A stretch of DNA of 64,000 nucleotides from UBA4744 sp963717135 (GCA_963717135.1 CAVQVN010000009.1:1-64000); one strand, 5' to 3'; shown: positions 8,729 to 17,469, counted from the first letter of the stretch. Notes: generated from the sequence alone by a model not told the origin. A program made the numbers and translations.

Positions 8729-9183
8729 CGAGGACGCAGCGCCACGAGGGGCACCTTTTCGGCCAGCGCTTCCGGGTCGTCGAACGGCACCCCCATCAGC
8801 TTCCCAAGACTCTTGGCGGCGGCCGGATGGGCTGCGGCGTAGACAGCGAACTCGGCTGCGGCATCGTCGACGGGGAGCGTCTCGGCCACCACGTCCAGCC
8901 GTCTGCCACGATGATTGACCACGACCTCAGGGGTTTGCTGAAGGTTCAGATACCAGTCGGCCTTCCGACCGTAGGCGGCCGGAACCAGGAACGTTCCGGT
9001 CGACGAATCGTGCCGGGCGACTTCAAGGACCGCGTACCTGGGGAGACCCGACTTCCTCCCCGTGTGGGTCAGCATCAACAGCCGTTTGCCCATCAGCCCA
9101 CCCAGACCGATTCGGTACAGCAAGATGGGTGCCCGAAAGATCAGGCGCACGATCCGGCCCGGAGGTTGGTCGATCCGCCCCAT
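8725..9183 (-). CDS. F420-dependent (Ddn-like) nitroreductase family protein
   Basis: About 152 residues of the deazaflavin-dependent nitroreductase family of Actinobacteria (the Rv3547/Ddn group). Seen are MLTHTGRKSGLPRYAVLEV, a LVPAAYGRKADWYLNLQQTP segment and EVVVNHRGRRLDV, the standard family blocks for F420 binding and the split beta-barrel. Such proteins reduce quinones or nitro compounds with F420H2, often at the membrane; the start LIFRAPILLYRIGLG is hydrophobic. The Met at 9183 was chosen because the family begins there; the frame upstream to 9276 has no likeness. It implies the host makes coenzyme F420. Confidence 0.85.
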   Translation of the reverse strand: MGRIDQPPGRIVRLIFRAPILLYRIGLGGLMGKRLLMLTHTGRKSGLPRYAVLEVARHDSSTGTFLVPAAYGRKADWYLNLQQTPEVVVNHRGRRLDVVAETLPVDDAAAEFAVYAAAHPAAAKSLGKLMGVPFDDPEALAEKVPLVALRPR

Positions 9184-9690
9184 TCCGGCAACGGTAGTGC
9201 ATCTCTCCGGCCGACCGGCGCCGACGGACGGATATGACAAGATCGTTGGGGCACCCGGCCGACCCTGCGACATCACTCAGAGAGAATGGGCCGCTCGCAT
9301 CATGGACGGGTGGGTTATCCACAGGCAAGGTGTTCAAGCACCGGCCCGGTCGTGCCAATGGCCTCCCAGCCAGCCCTCCAGGGTTTGCCCCCCAGGTGTG
9401 GTTTGCCTCCCAGCTTGGCTGAGCGGCCGGGCCGGTGCCTACGTTCGATACTAGACAGAACGAATCTGCTCACTTCCCGAAGTGGCAAAAACCTTTGATG
9501 TCTGAGGATGAGCCTTCCCAACCCGGTACGGCTGAACCGTCCGAGACGAGTCGGTCACCCGGTTGCGCTCGGAGGCCCGGCGACCTCCGCCGCTTGACAA
9601 CCTGCCTTGACCGCAGCCGGGTAGCGGCTTTTCGCCTCTATTCGCGTCGGATCCGGTCATGAGACACTTGGGACACGGAGGTAACCGACC
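9184..9690. other. Non-coding interval with repeats and a long inverted repeat
   Basis: About 500 bp without a convincing gene. It holds a single TTATCCACA (9315-9323), identical to the DnaA-box consensus, then the 12-bp inverted repeat region described separately, and a small CACTTC/GAAGTG hairpin near 9474. The ribosome site ACGGAGGT belongs to the gene at 9691. Confidence 0.5.
9338..9438. ncRNA. Candidate structured RNA, about 100 nt, closed by a 12-bp stem
   Basis: GCACCGGCCCGG at 9338-9349 pairs perfectly with CCGGGCCGGTGC at 9427-9438. Inside, AGCCA can pair with TGGCT, and four degenerate copies of a GCCTCCCAG-like unit occur, two of them in the longer form GGTTTGCCYCCCAG 18 bp apart. 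No frame codes through it convincingly. I do not recognise it as SRP RNA, 6S, RNase P or tmRNA. Strand is not determined. It could also be a binding array or a decayed element. Confidence 0.3.
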
Positions 9691-9954
9691 ATGACCGACC
9701 ACCAACAGATCATGTGGTACGCCCACGGCGTCGACGGCGACTACGGGCCGTTTGTCAGCGAAGCCGACGTGTTGGCGTGGGTGGAGGAAGCCAGCGGAAA
9801 ATGGGAGATCAGACCGCTCACCCAAACCCGCCGGATCATGTTCCTCTTCTGGCGGAATCCGCCCGAGGCGACTTCGCCGGCCGCCCGAGCGTTCATGCGC
9901 AATCTGCGAACGTGGAACAAAGCCTGGTTCGAAAAGGAGAGCGGTCTCCCCTAG
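9691..9954 (+). CDS. Small hypothetical protein
   Basis: 87 residues after a good ribosome site (GGAGG, 10 bp upstream). Trp/Tyr-rich, with MWYAHGVDGDYGPFVSEADV and a basic second half (RNLRTWNKAWFEKESG). No signal peptide, membrane helix or known motif. No family recognised. It stands alone on the plus strand. Confidence 0.6.
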   Translation: MTDHQQIMWYAHGVDGDYGPFVSEADVLAWVEEASGKWEIRPLTQTRRIMFLFWRNPPEATSPAARAFMRNLRTWNKAWFEKESGLP

Positions 9955-10119
9955 CCACGGGCAGGCCAACACGTTTGGCAAAGAAGTGTTTTGCGACGAC
10001 GGGCCGCTCGCTCAACGGCGGGTGAGATCAGGCCACACGGAGGCCTGGGACATGAGCGAGCCGAGGCGAGTGCAGGTCAACGACATCACAAGACCACTGA
10101 CTTCTGTAGGGTTGCCGAC

Positions 10120-10503
10120 ATGAGGTTCTTCGTCCGGCTTCTGACCACGGCAGCTTCCCTATGGGTAGCAGTCTGGCTCGTCAACGGATTGGAGTTTGCC
10201 GGCGAGTGGTGGGAGTTCTTGCTCGTGGCGGTGATCATGGGGCTGGCAAATGCGGTGGCGAAGCCGTTGCTCACCTTCTTCAGTCTTCCGTTCATCGTGG
10301 TGACCCTCGGTCTGTTTCTGCTGGTCGTGAACGCCGCAGTGCTCCAGTTGGTGGTCTGGGCGTCCGGTCCGGATGTGTTGGACCTCGGCCTGTCTTCGAC
10401 GGGGTTCTTCTGGGCGACCTTCTGGGGTGCGATTGTGGTTTCCCTGGCCGGTTGGGCCATCAGCACGGTGGTTCCCGACCCGAAGAAGAAACGCCGCCGC
10501 TAA
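10120..10503 (+). CDS. Phage holin family / DUF360 four-helix membrane protein
   Basis: 127 residues with four hydrophobic segments. The second begins ILLVAVIMGLANA-like (here FLLVAVIMGLANAVAKPLL), the signature of Pfam PF04020, followed by LPFIVVTLGLFLLVVNAAVL and a C-terminal WGAIVVSLAGWAIS helix, ending in a basic tail KKKRRR. The family is often called phage holin family, but it is a chromosomal membrane protein of unknown role. ATG 10120 was chosen because RFFVRLLTTAASLWVAVWL is the family start; the longer frame to 9991 has no likeness. Confidence 0.85.
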   Translation: MRFFVRLLTTAASLWVAVWLVNGLEFAGEWWEFLLVAVIMGLANAVAKPLLTFFSLPFIVVTLGLFLLVVNAAVLQLVVWASGPDVLDLGLSSTGFFWATFWGAIVVSLAGWAISTVVPDPKKKRRR

Positions 10504-10679
10504 CCCGCTCGCCGCTTCTGGTCGACTCACCCGTCAACGGTGCCTGGTGGAGTCGGTATGGGGACCGGGTGTCGAGCCGTCGCAGTGGGCGGCTCTACGA
10601 AGGGTAAACAGACTCTGGTCCGTTCAATCGGGCGGTGGCATCGTGGTTATTGAACAGAGGGCAAGAGAAGGACCTGGCG

Positions 10680-11084
10680 ATGAAAACCAAACGGTTCTGG
10701 TGGTGCGTTCTTTTGGTAGCTGCTCTGGCTCTGGCCTCCTGCGGCGACGGTAATGAGGATGACAATGATCCTGATAGCGGCTTGGCGAACCCGGCCTCGG
10801 TGTTCTGCGAGGAGCAGGGGGGCACCGTCGAGATCGTGACCGACACGGCCGGCAATCAGCAAGGTATTTGCCGGCTGCCTGACGGCACGGAGATCGAGGA
10901 GTGGGAGTACTACCGCCAGAATTCCGCCGAGGGTGGCGGGGCCGGTCTCGCCAACCCGGCGGCCGTGTTCTGCGAGGAGCAGGGGGGCACCGTCTCGGGA
11001 GTCGAGCCGATGTGTGAGCTACCGAATGGCACCGTGGTAGATGCCTGGGAATACTTCAGGGAACATCGCAATACAGGCCAGTGA
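10680..11084 (+). CDS. Lipoprotein with two DUF333 repeats
   Basis: 134 residues. A signal peptide with the lipobox LALASC puts the mature protein on the outer face of the membrane. Two tandem domains follow, each with the DUF333 pattern: LANPASVFCEEQGGTVEI...CRLPDGTEIEEWEYYR at about residues 37-78 and LANPAAVFCEEQGGTVSG...CELPNGTVVDAWEYFR at about 87-130. Each carries two Cys that could pair. The two repeats are nearly identical, which suggests recent duplication. DUF333 lipoproteins are common but of unknown role. The ATG at 10680 has an AGAAGGA site upstream. Confidence 0.85.
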   Translation: MKTKRFWWCVLLVAALALASCGDGNEDDNDPDSGLANPASVFCEEQGGTVEIVTDTAGNQQGICRLPDGTEIEEWEYYRQNSAEGGGAGLANPAAVFCEEQGGTVSGVEPMCELPNGTVVDAWEYFREHRNTGQ

Positions 11085-11393
11085 CCACAGCCGATGGCCA
11101 GACCAACTTCTCCTTGCAGAGCCGGATCACGGTGTTCGGCTCAATACCCCGTAGACCGCATCCAACCCAAACAAATCGTCATTACTGAACGGCCGGCCTG
11201 TCCCCACATATGGCACAGTCGGGAACACCCACCGAGCTTGTCCAGATTGGGTCGTTCAGCCGCCGACCCGCTCCCGGAACCCCGAGAAGTGCCCGCGATA
11301 TCAGGGTTCTTTAGGGGTGATCCCCAATAGATTCGCCGGTCGAAATGTCGCATCGTGGAGATACACAAGACACGGACTACAAGGAGACCGTCG
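11085..11393. other. Intergenic, nothing clear
   Basis: 309 bp without a gene on either strand that I can support. The last 20 bp hold the AAGGAG ribosome site of the DUF4870 gene. No strong repeat or hairpin seen. Confidence 0.4.
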
Positions 11394-11768
11394 ATGACTA
11401 CCCAAACCACCGAGACCTATGTCCCCAGCTACGAGGTCTCGTCCAACTCCCGCAACCTCGCCACCCTGAGCCACCTCTCGGCCTTCATCACTTTCGTCGG
11501 CATCCCGTCGCTGGTCGGGCCGCTCGTGGTCTGGCTCCTGAACCGGGACGATCCGTTCGTCGAACAGCAGGCCAAAGAGGCTCTGAACTTCAACATCTCG
11601 TTCCTGTTGTACGGGGTGGTGGCAGCCCTCTCGATCATCCTCCTGGTGGGTTTGATAGCCCTTCCCGCCGTGCTGGTCACCTGGTTCGTGCTGGTGATCG
11701 TGGCGGCGGTCAAGGCGGGGAACGGCGAGAGCTACGAGTACCCATTCACGATCCGCTTCGTTTCCTGA
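11394..11768 (+). CDS. DUF4870 membrane protein
   Basis: 124 residues. NLATLSHLSAFITFVG, then PLVVWLLNRDDPFVEQQAKE and ALNFNISFLLYGVV are the DUF4870 signature (a helix pair with a conserved NFQ/NFN segment), followed by a last hydrophobic region and YEYPFTIRF. Three to four membrane helices. Function unknown; related to Tic20-like folds. The start at ATG 11394 has AAGGAG 7 bp upstream. Confidence 0.85.
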   Translation: MTTQTTETYVPSYEVSSNSRNLATLSHLSAFITFVGIPSLVGPLVVWLLNRDDPFVEQQAKEALNFNISFLLYGVVAALSIILLVGLIALPAVLVTWFVLVIVAAVKAGNGESYEYPFTIRFVS

Positions 11769-11883
11769 ACGGCCATACGTCTCTCTCTCTTTCGGTGGGA
11801 AGGGCTCCGTTACCGGGGCCCTTCCCGGCGTTCCGACACGCGGTGGGCTGCCCCGGTCGCTAACCGGCCGGCCGCCCGGACCG

Positions 11884-12399
11884 CTACCAGTGGCCCCGAT
11901 GGATCATCTCGGCGAACGGCCGCCGGTTCAGGTTGGTGATCGGAGCCAGCGGCCGGTCGGCCGGATAGCCGAATCCGATGAGCCAGGCGCACACCCGATC
12001 GTCCGGCAACCCGAGGATGCGGCGGGCCAACTTCTGGTCCCGCACCGCCGCATGGCCGCTGCCGATTCCCAGATCCGCGGCGATCACCATCATCGAAATG
12101 GTCAGCTGGCCCAAGTCGTACTGCATGGTCTCCCGGGTCTGCGGATCATCAATGGCCTCGACGATTACGGCCACTGCGGCCGCCGCTCCCCCAATATGGC
12201 TCGCCCCCCGCCACACTCCGGTCAGTTCCAAGAGCTGCCGACGGTCGGTGCAAACCACGAAATCCCACCACTGCCGATTGTTGGCCGAAGGGCTACGCCG
12301 ACCCGCTTCGAGGATCAGGTCGAGGTTGGCCGGGGCGATCGGGTCATCGGTGTACTGGCGGACATTGCGCCGTGATCTGAGAGCATCCCATGTGTTCAT
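11884..12399 (-). CDS. Nitroreductase family FMN protein
   Basis: 171 residues. The start (WDALRSRRNVRQYTDDPIAP) carries the FMN-contacting R-R-x-x-R segment, GRRSPSANNRQWWDFVV follows, and GIGSGHAAVRD and LIGFGYPADRPL in the second half complete the nitroreductase fold. It would reduce nitro groups, quinones or flavins with NAD(P)H as an FMN dimer. The family is broad, so no substrate can be named. It sits alone between convergent DUF4870 and the large secreted protein upstream. Confidence 0.85.
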   Translation of the reverse strand: MNTWDALRSRRNVRQYTDDPIAPANLDLILEAGRRSPSANNRQWWDFVVCTDRRQLLELTGVWRGASHIGGAAAAVAVIVEAIDDPQTRETMQYDLGQLTISMMVIAADLGIGSGHAAVRDQKLARRILGLPDDRVCAWLIGFGYPADRPLAPITNLNRRPFAEMIHRGHW

Positions 12400-12627
12400 C
12401 CGATCAGCCTATTCACCGACCGGACTAATAGCCGGAGGCACGAGGACTGCCGCCGGGTGACCGTCCACTCCCGCCGCGAGCCACTCGACGACGCACCCAG
12501 GCAGCTCAACTGCGATTTCGACACACCCTGGTATAGCCAATCAGAACGGTAGCTCCGAAACCGACACCACCAGACACATCTCCTGATCGACCCGACCGGC
12601 CGCCAGCGTCTGGGTCGTGTCCCTCAT

Positions 12628-12654
12628 CCCCCGCATGCCCGAAATGGGGGAGGT
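12628..12654 (-). terminator. Possible terminator after the secreted propeller protein
   Basis: CCCCC and GGGGG arms with extra CAT/ATG pairing flank a short loop just after the stop at 12658. No T run follows, so the call is weak. Confidence 0.3.
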
Positions 12655-12657
12655 CGC

Positions 12658-14835
12658 CTACCACAGCGGGGCGCAGTATTCGTGGTCGACACCATCGAGT
12701 CCGACCGCGATGCAAGCCGTTTCCAGCATTCCGAACTGGTCGAAGGCGTCCTGCATTGCCGCGGGATTGCTCCCGCACCCTTCGCTGGTCCCGAAGATGT
12801 CACCGATACGGAGGAAACTATCCCCCACGTCCCTGATGCTGATGCCGCAAAGGTCGACCACCGTCTCATCCCAGATCAGCCTGCCGGACACTTCTTCAAC
12901 CCGCTCGGCAGTCAGAGGGCGGGCATCCACAATCATGAAGAGGGTGTGAATACCCTGACCCTGATCATTGAAGCTGATCTCCCATTCCACAGGCGTGACG
13001 GTGACGGTCCCCTCCGAAGCCGGCCCGACCCACACCTCCGCACCCAGATCCGACAAGGGTGTTGCGAACAGCTGGATCTCCGACACGGAATACATCCCAT
13101 CACCGGACCACGCCTCGAAGCGGAGCAGATTGGTAGTGACCGGTTCGGGGAACACCATCGGTTCGGTGTCGTCGAAGGGGTTGGATCGGGTCGCCATCCC
13201 CCCGAACCAACTGTCAGCGGGGATGAGCCAGAGCCGGTCCCATTCCCCGGTGGTCGGGTCAAGGTAGGAGAGCAGGTACTCGTCGTTGGCGTCGGCTTGC
13301 ACTATCGCTCCGCCGATGGTGACGTTGCCTCCCAGGTCGAGTTCGATCCACCGGGGCTGCTGATCGCCCCACCCCTCGTCGACGGCTCCGCTCTCCCACC
13401 ACACCGGCCCCTCATCCCACCGTTGGCCTTGGACCAAGAACCGCCCGTCAACCACCGTGTCCGCTGCACTCACCAAGCCGAGACCCCGCCGTATGTCAGA
13501 CTCGGTGGAGGCCCGCTCGAAAAAAGCACCACCCCCCAGGCGCACCTCCTCGATGGGGAGGGCGGTCCAGGTCTCCGTTGGGGACTTCCCCAGTAGGGTT
13601 CCGACCCACCCCAGGGCTTCTCCCCAACCGTCTGAGTCGATAGAGATCCGGTCGGTGCCCACCTTGATTGTCCCTGCAAACCATTCGTCTTCCCCGACCA
13701 GACCCTCCATCGGGACCGCCTGCCACTGGGTGCCATCCCGAGATAACCAAACCGGGCGGTCCTGTTCACCACACACGTCGACGATCACCCACCCCACCGC
13801 ACCTCCTGCCACACGGAAAGGGCACCCCGACCCGGAGGGATCGGACGCGACCGGGATGTCGGTTGCCCACCGCCAGGACAACCCATCCTCCGACACCCAC
13901 ACCGGCTCCTCTCCCGAAATGGCGGTCCCGAAATCCCCGATCGCTACCCACCGGCCCCCATACCCGGCCAGCGTGTACACCCAGTCCTCCACCCCGCCAA
14001 AAGGAGTCTCGTCCACCAACACCCACGACCGCCCGTCCTCAGACCACCACAGCTCCTGGCCCGGTCCCGGGCTCGAAACCTCGACCAGACCGGGGTCTCG
14101 ACGGCCAATAGCCACGAACCCGTCGGCTACCGGCAACACCATCGGCCACCCTCGAGAGGTACACGATTCGGTGTAATCGGGATGGAAGGGCAGTTGGCCA
14201 ACCAGCTCAAACCCCCCATCATCCGACAGCACCCAGCCGATCGGGGCACCCGACCCGTACGGTTCTCCGATCAACAGCACCCCGCCGGGACCCGCCACCG
14301 TCCGATCGACACGGATGAGAACCCCGGAGTCCTCCACCTCCAACGGCTCCCACCCTTCCGATAGCAGCCGGGCACCCGGACCCGCATCGTCCAGTAGGCC
14401 ACGATCGGACACAACCCAACCCGACGGCGGCCATCCCACCAACCCCCAATCCACCGCCTCATCACCAACCGGCCGCCCAGACTCTTCCAGCGACCGGCGC
14501 ACCGAATCGAACTCGAGGCCGGTGACCCGCCGCCACTCCATGTTCCCCAAAACTGTCGACACCAGCACCGGCCCACCACCCACTGCCGCCCCGACCGAAG
14601 GCCCCATCATGGAGGTCGACGTAGCAGCTTCAGAGGTGGTCGTCGCACGGGGCTGAGCGATCGGAGAACCGTCCTGTTCGCCAAACCCCCCAAAAAGGGC
14701 CAGGCTGGCAACCATCAGCACCACCACCCCCACCAGCAGCAGGCCCCCTCGACCAGGACGCCCCCTCGCCAGCGGAGACCCACCGTCGACGACCACCGAC
14801 CCGGGAACCCTCGAATGATGGTCGCCGTCCGCCAA
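12658..14835 (-). CDS. Membrane-anchored sialidase-like propeller protein with discoidin-like and META domains
   Basis: 725 residues. A Gly/Pro-rich start leads into one hydrophobic helix (GLLLVGVVVLMVASLALFGG, residues about 31-50), so the bulk faces outward. The middle holds BNR/Asp-box-like repeats: WWSEDGRSW, WVSEDGLSW and WLSRDGTQW, each at the end of a propeller blade. A beta-sandwich of discoidin (F5/8 type C) flavour follows at about 470-590 (PRWIELDLGGNVTIGG...LLRFEAWSGDGM). The C-terminus resembles a META domain, with GRLIWDETVVDLCG, SEGCGSN and TACIAVGLDG. No enzyme residues can be named. The start is a TTG at 14835. A second protein with the same blade type occurs at 44054. Both may be surface binding or sensing proteins. 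Ser/Thr linker TTTSEAATSTS after the helix is typical of exported proteins here. Confidence 0.7.
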   Translation of the reverse strand: MADGDHHSRVPGSVVVDGGSPLARGRPGRGGLLLVGVVVLMVASLALFGGFGEQDGSPIAQPRATTTSEAATSTSMMGPSVGAAVGGGPVLVSTVLGNMEWRRVTGLEFDSVRRSLEESGRPVGDEAVDWGLVGWPPSGWVVSDRGLLDDAGPGARLLSEGWEPLEVEDSGVLIRVDRTVAGPGGVLLIGEPYGSGAPIGWVLSDDGGFELVGQLPFHPDYTESCTSRGWPMVLPVADGFVAIGRRDPGLVEVSSPGPGQELWWSEDGRSWVLVDETPFGGVEDWVYTLAGYGGRWVAIGDFGTAISGEEPVWVSEDGLSWRWATDIPVASDPSGSGCPFRVAGGAVGWVIVDVCGEQDRPVWLSRDGTQWQAVPMEGLVGEDEWFAGTIKVGTDRISIDSDGWGEALGWVGTLLGKSPTETWTALPIEEVRLGGGAFFERASTESDIRRGLGLVSAADTVVDGRFLVQGQRWDEGPVWWESGAVDEGWGDQQPRWIELDLGGNVTIGGAIVQADANDEYLLSYLDPTTGEWDRLWLIPADSWFGGMATRSNPFDDTEPMVFPEPVTTNLLRFEAWSGDGMYSVSEIQLFATPLSDLGAEVWVGPASEGTVTVTPVEWEISFNDQGQGIHTLFMIVDARPLTAERVEEVSGRLIWDETVVDLCGISIRDVGDSFLRIGDIFGTSEGCGSNPAAMQDAFDQFGMLETACIAVGLDGVDHEYCAPLW

Positions 14836-15699
14836 GACCGGCCCCTCTCAGACTGCCACCACCATCCTCGGCGACAGACCCCCGCCGGGTCTAGAGGCCA
14901 ACGACCCCTGGATAGGCGGCAGCGACTCGGGCGAGATTACCGGGGCCGGCCACCACCACGCCGGAACGGTCGACGGTGGGCTGGAGGGCAGGTAGGAGGG
15001 CGTCCCGTTGCGAGTCGGGGCATCTGATGGGAACCGAACGGGACCGCAGCAACGTCTCAGATGCGGAGGAAGACATGCAATACCTACCACGCCACTACGT
15101 TGCGATCGACCGTACCGAGCCTTACGTCCGGGCAAGGACGCTCCGCCGCCGCCGGTACATATACCGTTTGCCGCCCGTGTCGTACCAGAAACAGCCATTG
15201 TCGTACCAGAAACAGGCTGCCTGAGTTCACAACGGTGGGCAGCCCCGCCGGGATTGGACCGCGGTGGCGAGTGATCGACCCGACCGGGGCCGGTCACTAC
15301 CACACCGGGACCATGGACTGTGGGCGCCGCAAGACAGCGCACGGAACCGAGCATCGTTGATCCACGAAGACACCCACCAGAGAGCATGTGACGGCAACCG
15401 CAGCGCACACCGGAGGGCTCTCGGTATCCAACTCCGCCTGCGGGCAGGCCATCTCGAGCCGATGTCTCCCGACCAGGAGCGCCTGATCCGCTCCGCAATG
15501 CCAATCGACCAGCCACGGCGATCCGAGTCGGATCCCATGGGTAGCGTCAGCACGGGAGAGCCCCGACCGCCACGCAGCGACCCCCGTCCTGGTTTCCCGG
15601 GGTGACCCGGGCGCCAGCACGCCGCACCGAGAGAAGCTCGGTCACTGCCGGGCACTACCCGGATTGACCTAGTTATGTGCGGGGGCGTACCTTTGGGCC
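14836..15699. other. Long non-coding stretch with decayed repeats
   Basis: About 860 bp without a gene I can support; open frames in all phases are Arg/Pro-rich and lack domains. Two structures stand out. A roughly 45-bp segment near 14942 recurs in diverged form near 15281 (both start ACCGGGGCCGG). GTCGTACCAGAAACAG occurs twice, 21 bp apart. On the minus strand the 45-bp copies would encode PTVDRSGVVVAGPGNLA and PTVHGPGVVVTGPGRVD, so this may be the remains of a gene with internal repeats. Confidence 0.4.
15179..15215. repeat. Direct repeat of 16 bp, 21-bp period
   Basis: GTCGTACCAGAAACAG at 15179-15194 and again at 15200-15215. The 21-bp period equals seven codons or two helical turns, so it could be remnant coding sequence or a pair of protein sites on one face of the DNA. 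Confidence 0.6.
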
Positions 15700-15885
15700 A
15701 TGTTGGAAAGGCTGCGGAAATGGTGGCAGGAGATGACCACCAACCCATGCGAGAACTGTGGCCGACCGGTGAAGGTTTCTTCATATCGCCAGACGGGAAG
15801 GACCAGGCAAGGTAGCTGGTGGGCTGGCGGTGGAGCAGAACTGGAATGCCCCAACTGCGGCCACACCTTCTGGATCAAGAAGTAG
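15700..15885 (+). CDS. Small zinc-ribbon protein
   Basis: 61 residues with two CxxC pairs, CENCGRPV near residue 17 and CPNCGHTF near 51, that would bind one zinc. The start MLERLRKWWQEM is an amphipathic basic helix. Similar small zinc-ribbon proteins are common, with unknown partners. The nearby minus-strand protein at 16087 starts in a similar way (SVLERLKHWFDGL). Confidence 0.65.
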   Translation: MLERLRKWWQEMTTNPCENCGRPVKVSSYRQTGRTRQGSWWAGGGAELECPNCGHTFWIKK

Positions 15886-16086
15886 ACGCGAACGAGGTGG
15901 TCACACCTGGAGCCGACCCCTGATTCCATTCTCTTGGTGTATGCGAGCGTCAGCGAGTACCTCTGTCTGGGGTGGGGGGTGCGCTTGGGCGAGCGAAGCG
16001 AGCGGTAGTCAGCTTCAGTCGTTTCGGTGGCTGGGCGGCAGTGACCTACGAGATACCCGCAGATCATGGTCGGGCTTCATCGGCGA

Positions 16087-16281
16087 CTACTTATTACTCG
16101 GGTTGTCCCCCGTCCACCGGTCGGGTTGGCCCGCACCTCCACCGCCACCCCATGCAGTCCACCCTGCATCGCTTCCCGAGCCGTGCTGCCTTCTTCGTTC
16201 GTCAAGGGCAGCCTTCTCCTCGGGTGTCCGGGTCCTCCTCAGACCATCAAACCAATGCTTCAGCCGTTCAAGAACAGACAT
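16087..16281 (-). CDS. Small Gly-rich hypothetical protein
   Basis: 64 residues from an ATG preceded by a strong ribosome site (GGAGGAGGTGA). N-terminal helix VLERLKHWFDGLRRTRTPEE, then a basic linker and a WTAWGGGGGAG low-complexity tail. No family recognised. The strong ribosome site is the main support. Confidence 0.55.
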   Translation of the reverse strand: MSVLERLKHWFDGLRRTRTPEEKAALDERRRQHGSGSDAGWTAWGGGGGAGQPDRWTGDNPSNK

Positions 16282-16537
16282 CCGGGTCACCTCCTCCGGC
16301 CCGCCCCAACTCTCCATTACTCCCTGCGATCACCATGTGTGACACGGCTTGGAACGGGAAGGGGCCTATTGACTCTTTCTCCCTAACACCTGGCGACCAT
16401 CCCCGATGTTGCGGTGGTGGTGGGACCCGGCAGACCACCGCTCCCCCAGCCGTTGTGGCGATTTCTGTGCCTAAGAGCATGGAACTAGACGAGGCCTTCC
16501 GATACGCCCTCAACCTTCTCGACAACCCTGACGCTGA

Positions 16538-17128
16538 GTGACACCCCGCCGGACGCCCCTAATCTGTCCGGTGAAGGGAGCCGGGAGTATCGACCAGATA
16601 ACAGTCCGTTGGATGGAACCCGAGGAGTTGAGCCTCATTTCCCAGATCGACCGGTCGGAGGTCATCCGCACGGGATATGTCCAGCGGGGAGGAGCGCTCA
16701 AGAGCATGGAGGTGAACTGGGATTCACCCGGCTGGGTCCCTGAGGGAGACGGTGAGCATTCGGTTGCAGCTCAGATCCGGTTCTGCCGAGAGCACCTCGA
16801 TCGTGGGGGACGGCTCATTGGAGCAATCGACGGCAACCGGCTGGCAGGGATCGGAGTGATCACACCAGAAATCCGGCCGGGGTTGGCTCAACTAGCTTAC
16901 CTGCATGTCAGCAGGGCATACCGGCGCAGAGACATTGGCAGCCGTCTGGTCGCGGCGATGATCTCGCAAGCCCGAAGCAGTGGAGCCCGCCGGATGTACG
17001 TCTCGGCCGTCCCCTCAGGATCGGCAGTGGGCTTCTATCTTCATCTGGGTTTCCAACCGGTGGAAGACCCCCTCCCGGATCTCTACGCCCTCGAACCCGA
17101 AGACATCCACATGATGATGGACCTCTAG
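16538..17128 (+). CDS. GNAT family N-acetyltransferase
   Basis: Up to 196 residues. Motif A, LAYLHVSRAYRRRDIGSRLV, carries the R/Q-x-x-x-x-G-x/S acetyl-CoA loop (RRRDIGS), and FYLHLGFQPVEDPL is the C-terminal family mark. It would transfer an acetyl group from acetyl-CoA to an unknown amine. The start is uncertain: GTG 16538, GTG 16571 (just before SIDQITVRWMEPEEL, the likely first strand), or an internal ATG. No clear ribosome site. It stands alone. Confidence 0.8.
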   Translation: MTPRRTPLICPVKGAGSIDQITVRWMEPEELSLISQIDRSEVIRTGYVQRGGALKSMEVNWDSPGWVPEGDGEHSVAAQIRFCREHLDRGGRLIGAIDGNRLAGIGVITPEIRPGLAQLAYLHVSRAYRRRDIGSRLVAAMISQARSSGARRMYVSAVPSGSAVGFYLHLGFQPVEDPLPDLYALEPEDIHMMMDL

Positions 17129-17443
17129 AACCGTCCCGGAACCGCCACCCAGCGACCAAACTCCCCTCCCCGGCCCGTGGCAGACCGGAACATCCCCCCT
17201 CCGACCATTCGATCATTCCAAAAACCTGGAGAGGGCTGCCAGGGCCATAGGTCACTCCCGCAGCCAGTGAGACACCCCCCCCCCACCACGACTTTCGTCG
17301 GCCCACTGCACTCGACAAGGATCAGTCACCGCCATCGGCCCTCGCCGCTGAGGCCATTGACCGACAGGTCGCCGCTGCTGGTGCGCCCATAATGCGCCCA
17401 CCGGGCATGGCCTAAGTCATCGAGCAGCCCCCTGCATAGCCAG
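17129..17443. other. Intergenic, nothing clear
   Basis: About 315 bp between the acetyltransferase and the tRNA cluster. No gene, repeat or hairpin that I can support, apart from a run of nine C near 17276. Confidence 0.4.
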
Positions 17444-17467
17444 AAACCCCCGCATTAACGGGGGTTT
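17444..17467 (-). terminator. Terminator of the tRNA cluster
   Basis: AAACCCCCG pairs perfectly with CGGGGGTTT around a 6-nt loop, directly after the last tRNA on the minus strand, with TTT at the end of the stem. Confidence 0.8.
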
Positions 17468-17469
17468 CC

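Noticed and set aside
9315..9323. Chromosome origin
   Set aside because: Only one DnaA box and no dnaA, dnaN or AT-rich unwinding region.
13457..14176. Plus-strand long frames opposite the propeller protein
   Set aside because: Pro/Thr/Ser-rich shadow of a high-GC minus-strand gene; no domain and no ribosome site.
15227..15784. Minus-strand frame of 185 codons
   Set aside because: Arg/Trp/Ser-rich without motif, overlaps the better zinc-ribbon gene on the plus strand.
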